Positions 33,745 through 43,337 are shown, counted from the first letter of the stretch. The stretch is DNA of 64,000 nt from Novosphingobium sp. HII-3 (GCF_002916655.1 NZ_PPSM01000072.1:78886-142885); one strand, 5' to 3'. Numbers and translations are program-made. Notes: generated from the letters alone by a model not told the origin.

Positions 33745-34451
33745 TCGAGGTAATCGCCGAGACCGGCTCGACAAACGCGGAGCTGTCTGGGCGCCTCGCC
33801 GCTGGGAACCGCGTGCCCGAAGGGCACTGGCTGGTGGCGGATCGGCAGACCGCGGGACGGGGTCGTCTCGGGCGCTCGTGGAACGGTGACGCGGGTAACT
33901 TCATGGGGTCAACCGTCGTCCGAGTGACCTCGGCGGATCCCGCACCGGCCTCGCTCGCACTGCTGAGCGGGGTCGCGGTCCATGAGACTGCGGCCCTGTT
34001 CGCGCCCGAAGGATTGATGTTGAAGTGGCCGAACGATCTCCTATTCAGGGGAGGGAAGGCCGCCGGTATTCTCCTGGAAATGATCCACGGCGTTGTCGTG
34101 ATCGGTGTGGGGGTCAACATCCGGCACGCACCTGAAGTCGCCGGGCGGCGGACGGCGGCGCTGGCGGAAGGCGGCCCTGCGCCAACGCGCGATGAATTTG
34201 CCCGGGCACTGGCTGACTCATTCGAACGGGAACTGCAGCGCTGGCGGCATGGAGGGCTTGCTCCACTGCTGCGGCGCTGGCAAAGTGTGGCGCACCCAAG
34301 GGGCGCTGCTTTAACCGTTTTACCGCCGGGAGAAGGCGCGGTCGAGGGTAGGTTCGCGGGATTGAGCGAGGACGGTAACCTGCTGCTTCAACTGGATGAC
34401 GGGTCCATCCGGGTCATCCACGCAGGCGACGTTGTACTTCCGAACACCTGA
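33741..34451 (+). CDS. birA: Biotin--[acetyl-CoA-carboxylase] ligase (no DNA-binding domain)
   Basis: 236 aa using the TTG at 33741 that overlaps the nuoN stop (TTGA); the frame continues upstream inside nuoN, but that part is not protein-like. Catalytic motifs: ETGSTNAELS, TAGRGRLGRSWNG (ATP/biotin loop) and LMLKWPNDLLF with the catalytic Lys, then GKAAGILLEM and VVIGVGVNI. There is no N-terminal winged helix, so it is a monofunctional group I enzyme and not the E. coli-type repressor. A C-terminal small SH3-like domain follows (GAVEGRFAGLSEDGNLLL). Confidence 0.92.
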   Translation: MIEVIAETGSTNAELSGRLAAGNRVPEGHWLVADRQTAGRGRLGRSWNGDAGNFMGSTVVRVTSADPAPASLALLSGVAVHETAALFAPEGLMLKWPNDLLFRGGKAAGILLEMIHGVVVIGVGVNIRHAPEVAGRRTAALAEGGPAPTRDEFARALADSFERELQRWRHGGLAPLLRRWQSVAHPRGAALTVLPPGEGAVEGRFAGLSEDGNLLLQLDDGSIRVIHAGDVVLPNT

Positions 34452-34471
34452 GCGTGAGGATTTCAAGACCG

Positions 34472-35251
34472 ATGCTTCTCGCCATTGATGCCGGCAATAC
34501 CAATGTCGTCTTCGCCTTGCTCGAGGGCCGCAGCATTCGCGGCCGCTGGCGGATAGCGACGGATCCGCGGCGCACCGGGGATGAATACGCCGTCTGGCTG
34601 ATGCAGCTTCTCGCCATTCGCGGCGTCAAGGCTGATGCGGTCACTCAGATCATCATCTCCACTGTAGTGCCTCGGGCGCTGCACAACCTCGAGATCCTCG
34701 CCCGCCATTACTTCAATGTCGAGCCACTGGTCGCCGGGCAGGGGCGGGCGGAATATGGCATCGACATCGATGTCGATGAACCGCGCTCCCTGGGGGCGGA
34801 TCGCGCCATCAACGCGGTCGCGGCCCACGCGAAACACAGTGGTGATCTTATCGTTGTGGATTTCGGGACCGCCACGACATTCGACGTTGTCGACTTCAAT
34901 GGCGCGTACAAGGGGGGCATCATAGCACCCGGTATCAACCTGTCTCTTGACGCGCTGGTCGGGAACACGGCGAAGCTGCCGAGGATTGCGATCGAAGCCC
35001 CGAAAAGTACAAGCGTGGTCGGTCGCAACACCGAGGACCAGATGCTCATTGGCGTCTTCTGGGGTTACGTGGCGATGATGGAGGGGCTTATCGCACGCCT
35101 GCGAACCGAAATCGGAAGGCCGGCCAAGGTGATCGCTACGGGCGGACTGGCCGTTCTGTTCGATGAGGCGACTGAAATCTTCGATGCCGTCGACGCGGAT
35201 CTCACGATCGATGGTCTCGCAATCATTGCCGAAAGGGCAGCTTCCAAGTGA
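34472..35251 (+). CDS. coaX: Type III pantothenate kinase
   Basis: 259 aa from ATG 34472, with GAGGA about 12 nt upstream; an in-frame GTG at 34454 is possible. ASKHA-fold motifs: MLLAIDAGNTNVVFAL at the N-terminus (phosphate 1), SLGADRAINAVAA, VVDFGTATTFDVVD (Asp/Thr phosphate 2) and PGINLSLDAL. It phosphorylates pantothenate in CoA synthesis and, unlike CoaA, is not CoA-inhibited. Stop overlaps the RNase J GTG (GTGA). Confidence 0.94.
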   Translation: MLLAIDAGNTNVVFALLEGRSIRGRWRIATDPRRTGDEYAVWLMQLLAIRGVKADAVTQIIISTVVPRALHNLEILARHYFNVEPLVAGQGRAEYGIDIDVDEPRSLGADRAINAVAAHAKHSGDLIVVDFGTATTFDVVDFNGAYKGGIIAPGINLSLDALVGNTAKLPRIAIEAPKSTSVVGRNTEDQMLIGVFWGYVAMMEGLIARLRTEIGRPAKVIATGGLAVLFDEATEIFDAVDADLTIDGLAIIAERAASK

Positions 35252-36873
35252 TTCCCGGTAAGGAACTTCTGTTTTGCGCGCTTGGCGGATCGGGCGAGAT
35301 CGGCATGAACGTCAATCTCTACGGATGCCAGGGCAAGTGGCTGATGGTCGATCTCGGGATGACGTTCTCGGGTAACGAATACCCTGGTGTCGATCTCGTA
35401 TTCGCCGATCTCGAGTTCATAGAAAATGAGCGCGAAAACCTTCTCGGCATCGTCCTGACTCACGCGCACGAGGACCATATCGGCGCGGTCCCCTATTTCG
35501 CTGAGGATCTGGGTGTGCCTCTTTACGCAACGCCGTTCACGGCGAGGCTGGTGGCGGCAAAGCTGGAAGAGGCGGGGATACTGGATAGAGTCGAACTGAT
35601 CGTGATCGAGGGTCTCGAGACGTTCCAGTTGGGTCCGTTCGGCGTGCGGTATGTCCCGCTGGCGCACTCCATTGCAGAGGGCAACGCGCTTCTAATCGAG
35701 ACGCCGTACGGGCGGATCTTCCACACAGGCGATTGGAAGCTCGACGACGAGCCGCAGATCGGTACGCCGGCGACCCAGGCTGAACTGACCGCGATCGGCG
35801 ACGAGGGCGTGCTCGCGCTTGTGTGCGATTCGACAAACGTGTTCAATCCGGAAGCGTCCGGTTCGGAAGGCGAAGTCTACCGCGGCCTTCTGGCTGAAGT
35901 GAAGAAGCATGCCGGGCGACGGGTGCTGGTGACCACTTTCGCCTCGAACGTGGCGCGGCTTCAGACGCTGGGGGACGTGGCAAGGAAGACGGGGCGTCAG
36001 CTCTGCGTTGCCGGGCGGTCGTTGGATCGGATGATCCAGACGGGGCAGGCGTGCGGCTACCTGAAGGACTTGCCGGACCTGGTTGATCCTGACACCGCCA
36101 TGGATCTGCCGCGCGGCGACGTCCTGGTCGTGGCGACGGGGGGACAGGGTGAGCCGCGTGCAGCGCTGGCCCGGATCACGGACGGCAGTCATCCCATCAA
36201 ACTGGACAAGGGCGATGTCGTCCTCTTTTCCAGCCGCCAGATTCCAGGCAATGAGCTGCAGATCGGGCGCATCCAGAACCGTCTGGCCGATGCGGGCATC
36301 ATCATCGTGACCGACCGGCAGAGCCCGATTCACGTGTCAGGCCATCCGGGTCGCCCGGAGCTCGAAGCGCTGTATGGTTGGCTGCGGCCCGATATACTCG
36401 TGCCTGTGCATGGCGAAATCCGTCACATGAAGGAACAGGCGCGGCTTGGCCTGGCGAGTGGCATTCCGAAGGCAATCTTCCAGAAGAATGGCGACCTGGT
36501 GCGACTGGCGCCAACTCAGCCCGGAAAGTTTGGCGAAGTGCGGTCCGGGCGGCTCGTACTGGACGGCGACATCATTGCGCCGGCGGATGGAGAGGCGATC
36601 GTCATGCGCCGCCGCATCGCCTTCAACGGTGTCGTCTCGGTCGCCGCCGACCGCAAGGGGCACGTGGAGGTATCCGCGGTAGGGCTTCCGCTGGACGAGG
36701 ACTATCCGGCTTTCGTCGAGGAGGCGAAGCGCGACGTGGCCGAGGCGCTGTCGCGAGCGAGGAAGGCGGATCGCGATGGACGGGCCGAGGCTGCACGGCT
36801 TGCGGCACGGCGGGCGGCGACACGCTGGTCCGGCAAGAAGCCACAGGTCCAGGTGCTGCTGCTGGAGGATTAG
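35248..36873 (+). CDS. rnj: Ribonuclease J
   Basis: 541 aa from GTG 35248 (GTGA overlap with coaX). Metallo-beta-lactamase/beta-CASP exo- and endoribonuclease: di-zinc motif LTHAHEDHIGAV (His72, His74, Asp76, His77), further ligands in YVPLAHSIAE and FHTGDWKLD, beta-CASP segments VTTFASNVARLQT and ATGGQGEPRAAL, and VSGHPGRPEL with VPVHGEIRHM. It processes rRNA and degrades mRNA from the 5' end. Its place in a birA-coaX-rnj string is common in this bacterial group. Confidence 0.94.
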   Translation: MIPGKELLFCALGGSGEIGMNVNLYGCQGKWLMVDLGMTFSGNEYPGVDLVFADLEFIENERENLLGIVLTHAHEDHIGAVPYFAEDLGVPLYATPFTARLVAAKLEEAGILDRVELIVIEGLETFQLGPFGVRYVPLAHSIAEGNALLIETPYGRIFHTGDWKLDDEPQIGTPATQAELTAIGDEGVLALVCDSTNVFNPEASGSEGEVYRGLLAEVKKHAGRRVLVTTFASNVARLQTLGDVARKTGRQLCVAGRSLDRMIQTGQACGYLKDLPDLVDPDTAMDLPRGDVLVVATGGQGEPRAALARITDGSHPIKLDKGDVVLFSSRQIPGNELQIGRIQNRLADAGIIIVTDRQSPIHVSGHPGRPELEALYGWLRPDILVPVHGEIRHMKEQARLGLASGIPKAIFQKNGDLVRLAPTQPGKFGEVRSGRLVLDGDIIAPADGEAIVMRRRIAFNGVVSVAADRKGHVEVSAVGLPLDEDYPAFVEEAKRDVAEALSRARKADRDGRAEAARLAARRAATRWSGKKPQVQVLLLED

Positions 36874-36878
36874 GACCG

Positions 36879-37172
36879 ATGGCAATGAACTGGACCTCAA
36901 TCGCAGCGATCTACGTGCTCTTCTGGGTGATGAGCGCCTTCATCGTCCTGCCGATTGGACTGAGAACACCCGATGAGGTGGATGGCCACGTAGTGGGACG
37001 AGGGCACGCAGACAGCGCTCCGGTGAACTTCCGGCCTCTGCTGGTCGCCAAGCGGGCAACGGTGCTGGCTGCCGTGCTGTTCGGCCTCTACTACGCCAAT
37101 TACGCGCTGGGATGGTTCACAGTGGAGGATATCAATTTCTTCGACGCTCCGGTGAAGGATCTGGGTTACTGA
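36879..37172 (+). CDS. DUF1467-family small membrane protein
   Basis: 97 aa from ATG 36879, preceded by GGAGG that overlaps the end of rnj (5-nt gap). Two hydrophobic helices (about residues 8-27 and 60-80). The sequence LPIGLRTPDEVDGHVVGRGH after the first helix is the DUF1467 hallmark. Function unknown; usually follows rnj in alphaproteobacteria. Confidence 0.85.
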   Translation: MAMNWTSIAAIYVLFWVMSAFIVLPIGLRTPDEVDGHVVGRGHADSAPVNFRPLLVAKRATVLAAVLFGLYYANYALGWFTVEDINFFDAPVKDLGY

Positions 37173-37206
37173 GGTGCTCTTTGGCATCGCGGGCATTTGG
37201 CGCTAG

Positions 37207-38187
37207 ATGCGCGCCATGGACTCCGACACACTGACACCGCCGCGCTGTTGCGTGGCCGCGCTCTACCGTTTTGCACGATTTGACGATCCGCTGGCCCTCA
37301 AGGCACCGCTCGAAGCTGTTTGCCGCGAAAACGGTATTCGCGGGACGTTGCTGCTGGCGCAAGAAGGCATCAACGGCACAATTGCAGGCAGCCGGAGCGG
37401 CATCGAGACGGTGCTTGGCCACGTGCGATCGTTGCCGGGATGCGGGGACGTGGACGTAAAGTATTCGGAGGCGGTGCAGATGCCGTTCCATCGGATGAAG
37501 GTGCGCATCAAGCGCGAGATCGTCACGATGGGTGAAGAAGGCATCGATCCTCAGGCGAGTGTCGGCACTTACGTCGAACCGGAGGATTGGAATACGCTCA
37601 TCTCCGATCCGGATACGATCGTCATCGACACGCGGAATGACTACGAAGTCGCCGTCGGCACATTCGCGGGGGCGGTCGATCCGGAAACGCGCAGCTTCCG
37701 CGACTTTCCGGCGTGGTTCAGACAGGAACGCGAAACACTTCTCGCGGGTGGCAAGACAAAGGTTGCGATGTTCTGCACAGGCGGCATCCGCTGCGAGAAG
37801 TCGACGGCGTTCCTGAAGCAGGAAGGTGTCGAGGAGGTCTATCACCTGAAGGGGGGCATTCTCAAGTATCTTGAGACCGTGCCACAGGAGCAAAGCCTCT
37901 GGCGGGGTGAGTGCTTCGTCTTCGACCAGCGCGTGACGATCGGGCATGGGCTGTCGCAGGGCAGCTACGGCCTTTGCCATGCCTGCCGCCGACCGGTTAG
38001 CGATGAAGACCGCGTATCATCGCTTTACGAGGAGGGTGTGAGTTGTCCCGCTTGCCACGGCGAGCGGACGGACGAGCAGAGGGCAACGTACCGGGAGCGT
38101 CATCGTCAGGAGACGCTCGCTGCCATGCGAGGCGAGGCACACGTCGGGGCAGCCTATCCGAAGCGAGAAGGCGGCGCGGCCGACTGA
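37207..38187 (+). CDS. trhO: tRNA uridine(34) hydroxylase TrhO (YceA, rhodanese family)
   Basis: 326 aa; ATG 37207 or 37216 may be the start. N-terminal TrhO/UPF0176 domain (ENGIRGTLLLAQEGINGTIA, then YSEAVQMPFHRMKVRIKREI) and a rhodanese domain with active-site Cys190 in MFCTGGIRCEKS. A C-terminal cysteine pair set (CHAC and CPAC) probably binds zinc. It makes 5-hydroxyuridine at tRNA position 34 using oxygen. Convergent with the TipN-like gene. Confidence 0.93.
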   Translation: MRAMDSDTLTPPRCCVAALYRFARFDDPLALKAPLEAVCRENGIRGTLLLAQEGINGTIAGSRSGIETVLGHVRSLPGCGDVDVKYSEAVQMPFHRMKVRIKREIVTMGEEGIDPQASVGTYVEPEDWNTLISDPDTIVIDTRNDYEVAVGTFAGAVDPETRSFRDFPAWFRQERETLLAGGKTKVAMFCTGGIRCEKSTAFLKQEGVEEVYHLKGGILKYLETVPQEQSLWRGECFVFDQRVTIGHGLSQGSYGLCHACRRPVSDEDRVSSLYEEGVSCPACHGERTDEQRATYRERHRQETLAAMRGEAHVGAAYPKREGGAAD

Positions 38188-38195
38188 AGGGAAAA

Positions 38196-38222
38196 CGGGC
38201 GAAGCTCCAGGCGCTTCGCCCG
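38196..38222 (-). terminator. Intrinsic terminator between trhO and the TipN-like gene
   Basis: CGGGCGAAGC (38196-38205) pairs perfectly with GCTTCGCCCG (38213-38222) over 7 nt. On the minus strand TTTTCCCTT follows, so it ends the TipN-like transcript. It may also serve the plus-strand trhO gene. Confidence 0.82.
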
Positions 38223-38231
38223 CACCGATGC

Positions 38232-40862
38232 TTAACTGCGCAGCCGTTCGATGCCCTGCGCAAGGGCCACGTAGAGCTTGCCGAGATCCGACGACAGGAG
38301 CGTCACGCCCAGTGCGTTACCGTCCCGTGTGGACAGGACCTGGCGAAGAATGCCCTCAAAATCATGAATATAGCGGCTGACATTCGCACGGAAGGTATCG
38401 TCTCGTTCGAAGATCTGCTGGATCGCCTTGGCTTCGCCTGCGTCGAGAAGGGAGACGGCGCGGCGTGTGAAGATGCCACGGTCGCCGCGCAGATAGGCCG
38501 CCCATGCGTCGTCGGCGATATCGCTGGAAAGCACTGTGGCGATGTCGATCGCGTTGGACTTGAGCGAATCGGTGATCACCGCTGCGCGCCGCGCGAAGTC
38601 GTTATCGACCTGCTCTTCGGCCCGCTCGCGCGCCTCGGCGACGCGGCCTTCGAGATTGCCGACGAGTTCGTCCACCTTCTCCAGTTGCTCGCGCAGTTGC
38701 GCGGCCGCCTCGCGCGTAACGCCTGAAGCATGGGCCACGGCCTGTTCGAGTTGCCCGGAGACCTCGGCGGCTTTGGCACGCATGGCCCTGTCTATGGCCG
38801 CCGCGCTGTCATTGGCGAGATTCTCCGCAACGCGGTTGATTCGTTCGGCGCTGTCATCCTCTATGGAGGAGACTGCGTCGTCGAGGGTGGTACCAAGCGC
38901 GGCGAGGGCGGCGATCAAAGCTCCGCCGGCCCTGTCAGCGGCTTCCTGGGTCGCAGCGTCGATTTCGCTGACGCTTTCCTGCAGGCGAACGAGGAGCGCC
39001 GCATGGTCTTCTGCCCGGGCGGAGATATCTGCATGCGCGTGCGAAACGCTTGTGATCAGTGCATCCAGGTCGCGACCGGAGTTCCCAATTTCGGCGGTGA
39101 CCTCCTCGCCCCCACGAGCAGCCTGCTGCAACTGCGTGAGCACCACGCTCATGGTTTCCTGCAGGTGGCGCAGCCGATCTTCGGAGAGGGCAAGCGCTTC
39201 GGGCAGGGCGTGGTTGGTCTGGCGGGCGCTCGCCTGAAGGAGTTCCAGCAAGCGTACGCTGTCTTCAGCCAGCTTTTCGACCTCTTCGTCCGTCACGGCG
39301 AGCGTCGTCCGGGCCGCAGCAAGTGCGTCCGTCAGCGTCGACAGACTTGAGCTGAGCCGACCTTCGGCCTCTCCTGCCTGTGCTGCGATCGTTTCCATGC
39401 GCGCTTCGAAACGTCCGAGTTCCCCGGTTACTTCGCTCGCCCTTTCCGCAAGCATTGCCGCCTGGATCCGGTGCCGTTCCAGGCGTTCCGCTATCGAGGC
39501 GTCGAGGTCGCCAAGCATATGGTCGATCCGGGCAATGGCATGGCGTTCCTGCTCAACCTGGCGCGACTGGCGATCCTGCGCTTCCATGGCGAGGCGCTCC
39601 GCCCGCAGCCCGATCGCCTCATCGATCTGGCATGCCTCGGTCGATATGGCTGCGAGCCGCTCACACAAGGCGTCGATGGCGCTCTCGTGCGCCTCGGCGA
39701 TCGCCACGCCGGCAGCGGTCTGTTCTTCCGAAAGGTTCGCCAGCGACGCCCTTAAGGTCTCGGTTGCTCTTTCCTCGGCTTGTGAAAACGCCCGGGTGAC
39801 CACATCGCTCTCGTCGCGCAACGCGACCAGGCGGGCGCGAAGCGATGTGAGGCTTTCGGCCTCGTTGTGGTCCAACTGACGGCGTGTCTCGTCGATCTCT
39901 TCGCCTAGGGCCTTCGCGCGAACGCGGATGGCGGCCAGAGCTTCGACTTCGTGCTTCTCGAGTTGGCTGCGGAACTCTTCGCCACGCGCCCGCAGAGCGG
40001 CGAACCGCCCATCAGCCAACGCTTCGAGCTGGTCGCAGCGGGCGATGAAGCCCTCCAGCGTCTCGTTCACCTGCTCGCGCAGCATGGTGACCTGGCGCGT
40101 GCTGGCGGAGCCGAACTCGTTAAGGCGGTTGAAGCCGTGGATCATGTCCTCGAGGTTACCATGCGCGGTTCGCCCCGCATTGGCGATGTTGTTGGTCACG
40201 TCCTTGGCGGAGCTGGCAATGACCGGAAGCTGGCCGCGCAGCTTCTCCATGTTCTCCAAAGCGGCTGCACTGACGGTGCTGATCGATTCCACGCGCGTCC
40301 CGTTTTCCCGCACAAGCTCCTGCAGGCGGTCGGCGTTCTGCGACAGGCGTTCGGTCGCCAAGCGGCCCAGCGTCTCAAGATCGCGCGATTGTGCCGCGAT
40401 GAACTCACGCGCGAGGCTCAACTCCCGGTTTACGGCGGTCAGCCGCGTCTCCATGCGGGCGGACTCAACCGAGAGAGCACGTGCGACATCACCAAAGCGG
40501 CGGCCTTCACGCGCGCTGTGTCGCATGAACAGCAACCACGCGACGCCGATCAGGAGAACGGGAACCGTCCACTCCACTACAAGGGTTGGAACGCGGGCCA
40601 GCGCCAGCCCGGGTGAAAATGACGGGAGACGTGCTGCGATGAACAAAACGGTCCACGCGGCGACCGCAACGCCCGCCGCGGCGGGAGCCGCCCAGGGACG
40701 ATAAGTCGGTTCCGCCGGCTCCCCGCTGTCGGACGAGTCCGCCAGATCCGCACCGTCATCCAACGACACGCTATCTGTGGCAGATCGCGTGTCGTCCGCT
40801 GCAACTTGCGCCTCCGGCATTTCACCGTTGCCGAAGGCGATGATCCTGTGTTCCCCAACCAT
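38232..40862 (-). CDS. TipN-like polar localisation protein (two TM helices, long coiled coil)
   Basis: 876 aa from ATG 40862; the frame is open ~400 bp further, but that stretch is non-protein-like and overlaps the divergent gene. An acidic N-terminus (~55 aa) precedes two transmembrane helices (about 58-78 and 93-113). Then about 640 residues of Ala/Glu/Leu/Arg-rich heptad sequence form coiled coil. A globular end follows, with DDAWAAYLRGDRGIFTRRAV and a stretch ending LAQGIERLRS. Size and layout match Caulobacter TipN (about 880 aa), the new-pole landmark controlling division polarity and flagellum placement. Orthology is inferred from architecture and the C-terminal motif as I remember it. 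Confidence 0.7.
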   Translation of the reverse strand: MVGEHRIIAFGNGEMPEAQVAADDTRSATDSVSLDDGADLADSSDSGEPAEPTYRPWAAPAAAGVAVAAWTVLFIAARLPSFSPGLALARVPTLVVEWTVPVLLIGVAWLLFMRHSAREGRRFGDVARALSVESARMETRLTAVNRELSLAREFIAAQSRDLETLGRLATERLSQNADRLQELVRENGTRVESISTVSAAALENMEKLRGQLPVIASSAKDVTNNIANAGRTAHGNLEDMIHGFNRLNEFGSASTRQVTMLREQVNETLEGFIARCDQLEALADGRFAALRARGEEFRSQLEKHEVEALAAIRVRAKALGEEIDETRRQLDHNEAESLTSLRARLVALRDESDVVTRAFSQAEERATETLRASLANLSEEQTAAGVAIAEAHESAIDALCERLAAISTEACQIDEAIGLRAERLAMEAQDRQSRQVEQERHAIARIDHMLGDLDASIAERLERHRIQAAMLAERASEVTGELGRFEARMETIAAQAGEAEGRLSSSLSTLTDALAAARTTLAVTDEEVEKLAEDSVRLLELLQASARQTNHALPEALALSEDRLRHLQETMSVVLTQLQQAARGGEEVTAEIGNSGRDLDALITSVSHAHADISARAEDHAALLVRLQESVSEIDAATQEAADRAGGALIAALAALGTTLDDAVSSIEDDSAERINRVAENLANDSAAAIDRAMRAKAAEVSGQLEQAVAHASGVTREAAAQLREQLEKVDELVGNLEGRVAEARERAEEQVDNDFARRAAVITDSLKSNAIDIATVLSSDIADDAWAAYLRGDRGIFTRRAVSLLDAGEAKAIQQIFERDDTFRANVSRYIHDFEGILRQVLSTRDGNALGVTLLSSDLGKLYVALAQGIERLRS

Positions 40863-41160
40863 GCCTGAAGATACCACGGCGGTCGGAGCGATAAACCCCA
40901 CTTTAGGAGTTATGCAATTAAGCTGGGGAAATGGCGTAGCAGGCAGCGGCCGAGCGCCGCATCGCGCCTGCGGCAAGCTTTCACTCGGCGCGGCTGTGGA
41001 ATTTGGCGCAGGCGGCATGCGATGCGCCGCCGGAAGAACCCATCTCCGTTCGGAAGCTGAAGGCGTACTGGCCGAAATATCCGGGAACTGAGCGGACGCT
41101 TTAACTTGGCACCTGCGCGGCGGCTGCCTACATCTAAGGCTGGGTGCTGGAGTTTCGAAT

Positions 41161-42363
41161 TTGCGGATTGCATTGTTGGCCATGATGGAGCCTGCCGTAA
41201 CAGGGCAGCCGTTCCCCCGCGCGTTCCTGCGCGTGGCAGGCAGCAGCGCGGCGCAGCACCAACTTGGAACTGTCATCGCGCTCGGCTGTCAGCGGGTGAT
41301 CTGCATGGCGAGAGGCATGTCGCCGGAACTGGCGGCCCTGCAATATGATGCTGAAGATGCAGGCCTGCAGTTCGCGGTCGTGACGGCGGCGAACCAGCTG
41401 TCCGGTCTGGTTACCGCGGCAGATGAGTTGGTGGTGATTTCCGAAGGCCTGTTTGCTGACGCGGCGCAGACCGTCTCCCTGCTGGAAGGCCATGCGCCCG
41501 TCGTTCTGGTCCAGCCCGTAGAGGGTGCGCTGGCTGCCGGGTTCGAGCGTATTGACATCAACCGGGCCACCGCAGGTGTGATGAGAGCGCCCGGTTCGCT
41601 CGTCGAGCGACTGCACGAGTTGCCGATAGACGTCGATGCCGTTTCGGCGCTGACGCGCATTGCGCTGCAATCGGGCACAACGATGCGTGAGGTTCCCGCC
41701 GCAGCGCGAGCGGGCGCGGGTTGGCGCATGATCCGCAGTGAAGCCGAAGCCTACGCACTTGAAGACGAGTGGATGCGGTCGCGGTTTGCGCAGGATGGTG
41801 CCCGTACGCCCGGCCGCACGATCGCTCGGTTCGCGGTGCTCAGTTTCGGCTCTTCGCTGCTTCACGCCGGTAATGCGAGCGACGTTGTGTCGGTGGCCGT
41901 CATCGTCACCCTGCTCATCGCGGCGGGTGCGGGGTGGCTGGGCGTCCTGTGGTGTGCTTTCGCGCTGGTCGCGGTCAGTTGGCTTCTCGTCGAGGCAAGT
42001 CGTCTGCTGCGAGCGGCCGAGCGCCAGGCGCTTGGACAGCCCGCGCCGCCGATACCCCGTGCGGACGCTCTGGTCTGGCTGGTCGACGTAGCCTTTGCGG
42101 GACTGATTCTTCTCGATACGCCCCGTTTCCCCGGCGAACCGGTCCTGGCGTGGCTTTGTACACCTGCAATTCTGTTGATGCTGCTGGTCCTCCTTCCTCG
42201 CGTTGCTGCCGGACGGGTGAGTGGCCTGGCAGGTGATAGGGCCTTGCTCGGATTGTTACTGGCATTTGCATCCGGTTTCGGTCAGGTTCTGCTGGTCGTG
42301 AAGGGGCTGTCCGCGTGCCTTGTTGCTGCCGCATTGGTCCTGCCACGTCGCCGCGACGCATAA
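41161..42363 (+). CDS. Nucleotidyltransferase-like membrane protein, function unknown
   Basis: 400 aa from TTG 41161, which has GGAG 9-10 nt upstream; ATG 41182 is the alternative. Residues 1-200 resemble a degenerate sugar-nucleotidyltransferase-like alpha/beta fold: PFPRAFLRVAGSSAAQHQLG, then TVIALGCQRVICMARG and GFERIDINRATAGVM. The usual catalytic Gly-rich GxGTR loop is missing. Residues ~240-395 form several transmembrane helices. It is divergent from the TipN-like gene across 298 bp and first of a probable three-gene operon with the next two genes. Not recognised beyond this. Confidence 0.65.
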   Translation: MRIALLAMMEPAVTGQPFPRAFLRVAGSSAAQHQLGTVIALGCQRVICMARGMSPELAALQYDAEDAGLQFAVVTAANQLSGLVTAADELVVISEGLFADAAQTVSLLEGHAPVVLVQPVEGALAAGFERIDINRATAGVMRAPGSLVERLHELPIDVDAVSALTRIALQSGTTMREVPAAARAGAGWRMIRSEAEAYALEDEWMRSRFAQDGARTPGRTIARFAVLSFGSSLLHAGNASDVVSVAVIVTLLIAAGAGWLGVLWCAFALVAVSWLLVEASRLLRAAERQALGQPAPPIPRADALVWLVDVAFAGLILLDTPRFPGEPVLAWLCTPAILLMLLVLLPRVAAGRVSGLAGDRALLGLLLAFASGFGQVLLVVKGLSACLVAAALVLPRRRDA

Positions 42364-42398
42364 CCTTGAATTAACTTGATGACGGTTAGACGGATCAT

Positions 42399-43337
42399 AT
42401 GACCGATCAAGCCGCTTTCCAGGCTGACTTACCAGGCGCTGAAGCCGCGCTGAGGCGCGAGCTGGCGCGGGGCGACGCTGTGGGGGCGGCCGCGCTGCCG
42501 GTACTGCGGCATCTGGTGGCGGCCGAGGAAACGGCACTTCTCAGTGAAGAGGTGCTGGCCCGCGTTCGCGGCATGCTGGCTGACGTTGCGTCGCAGGTGC
42601 TCGATGGCCTTATCGGAGACACCGACAGGGGGATGCATGCGCCGGACGATATTGGCCTGCTGACGCGTACGTTCCTTCAGGACGAGCGCTTGCTGCAACA
42701 CGTTCACGCGCTGGCGCTGGAGTGGCAACTCACCGAGACACTCCAGGAGAGCACGGCCCTTGATCCCGTGAGCCCTCCGCTGCTGCAGAGGCTTTTGCAG
42801 GATGAGCAGTTGGGTGAGCCGGCTCGACGGTTCCTGAAATCTCAGGCTCAATGGTGCCAGGCTCAGCGGCGCATGGCTCTTCCGCTGGCGGAGCTGCCGC
42901 TGAACGTGTTGCAGAGCGCGATCGAGAGCCTGCGCAAGCTCGTCGGAGCCGACGCGGCGTTGTCGGCGCGCGTGTCCGACGTGGAAGCGCGCGTGCGAAG
43001 GCTTCGGACCGAAGTTCCCGGTCGCTTGGATCTGGCCCTGCTCCTGTGCGACGGGTTGAAGCGGCGAGATCAGGTCCTCTCAGTCTGTGAGGCCGGACTG
43101 GCGCTTTTCTGCTCGGGTCTTTCTCGGTTCTCGGATCAGCCGCGCGACGTTCTCGTCGTTTCTATACATCCCGGGCGCAGTACGCGGTTGGCGCTGGCCT
43201 TGCTGGCGGCGGGAGCGAGCCACCGTATGGTGGAGACGCAATTGCTGGTTCTTACGCCCCGGGCGCAACTGCCGACTGGGCTCGACGGTATCGACGCCGG
43301 CCGTGCGGCTGCCCTTCTGACAGCAGGCGTTCGATGA
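42399..43337 (+). CDS. Conserved alpha-helical protein of unknown function
   Basis: 312 aa from ATG 42399, 35 nt after the preceding gene. Almost wholly alpha-helical and Leu/Ala/Arg-rich, without signal peptide, TM helix or known catalytic motif; the last third (VLVVSIHPGRSTRLALALLA) suggests a small alpha/beta element. Reminiscent of DUF2336-type helical-repeat proteins often encoded with two-component genes, but no diagnostic motif was found. Its stop overlaps the kinase-like ATG (ATGA), so the two proteins are translationally coupled and may form a complex. Confidence 0.65.
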   Translation: MTDQAAFQADLPGAEAALRRELARGDAVGAAALPVLRHLVAAEETALLSEEVLARVRGMLADVASQVLDGLIGDTDRGMHAPDDIGLLTRTFLQDERLLQHVHALALEWQLTETLQESTALDPVSPPLLQRLLQDEQLGEPARRFLKSQAQWCQAQRRMALPLAELPLNVLQSAIESLRKLVGADAALSARVSDVEARVRRLRTEVPGRLDLALLLCDGLKRRDQVLSVCEAGLALFCSGLSRFSDQPRDVLVVSIHPGRSTRLALALLAAGASHRMVETQLLVLTPRAQLPTGLDGIDAGRAAALLTAGVR

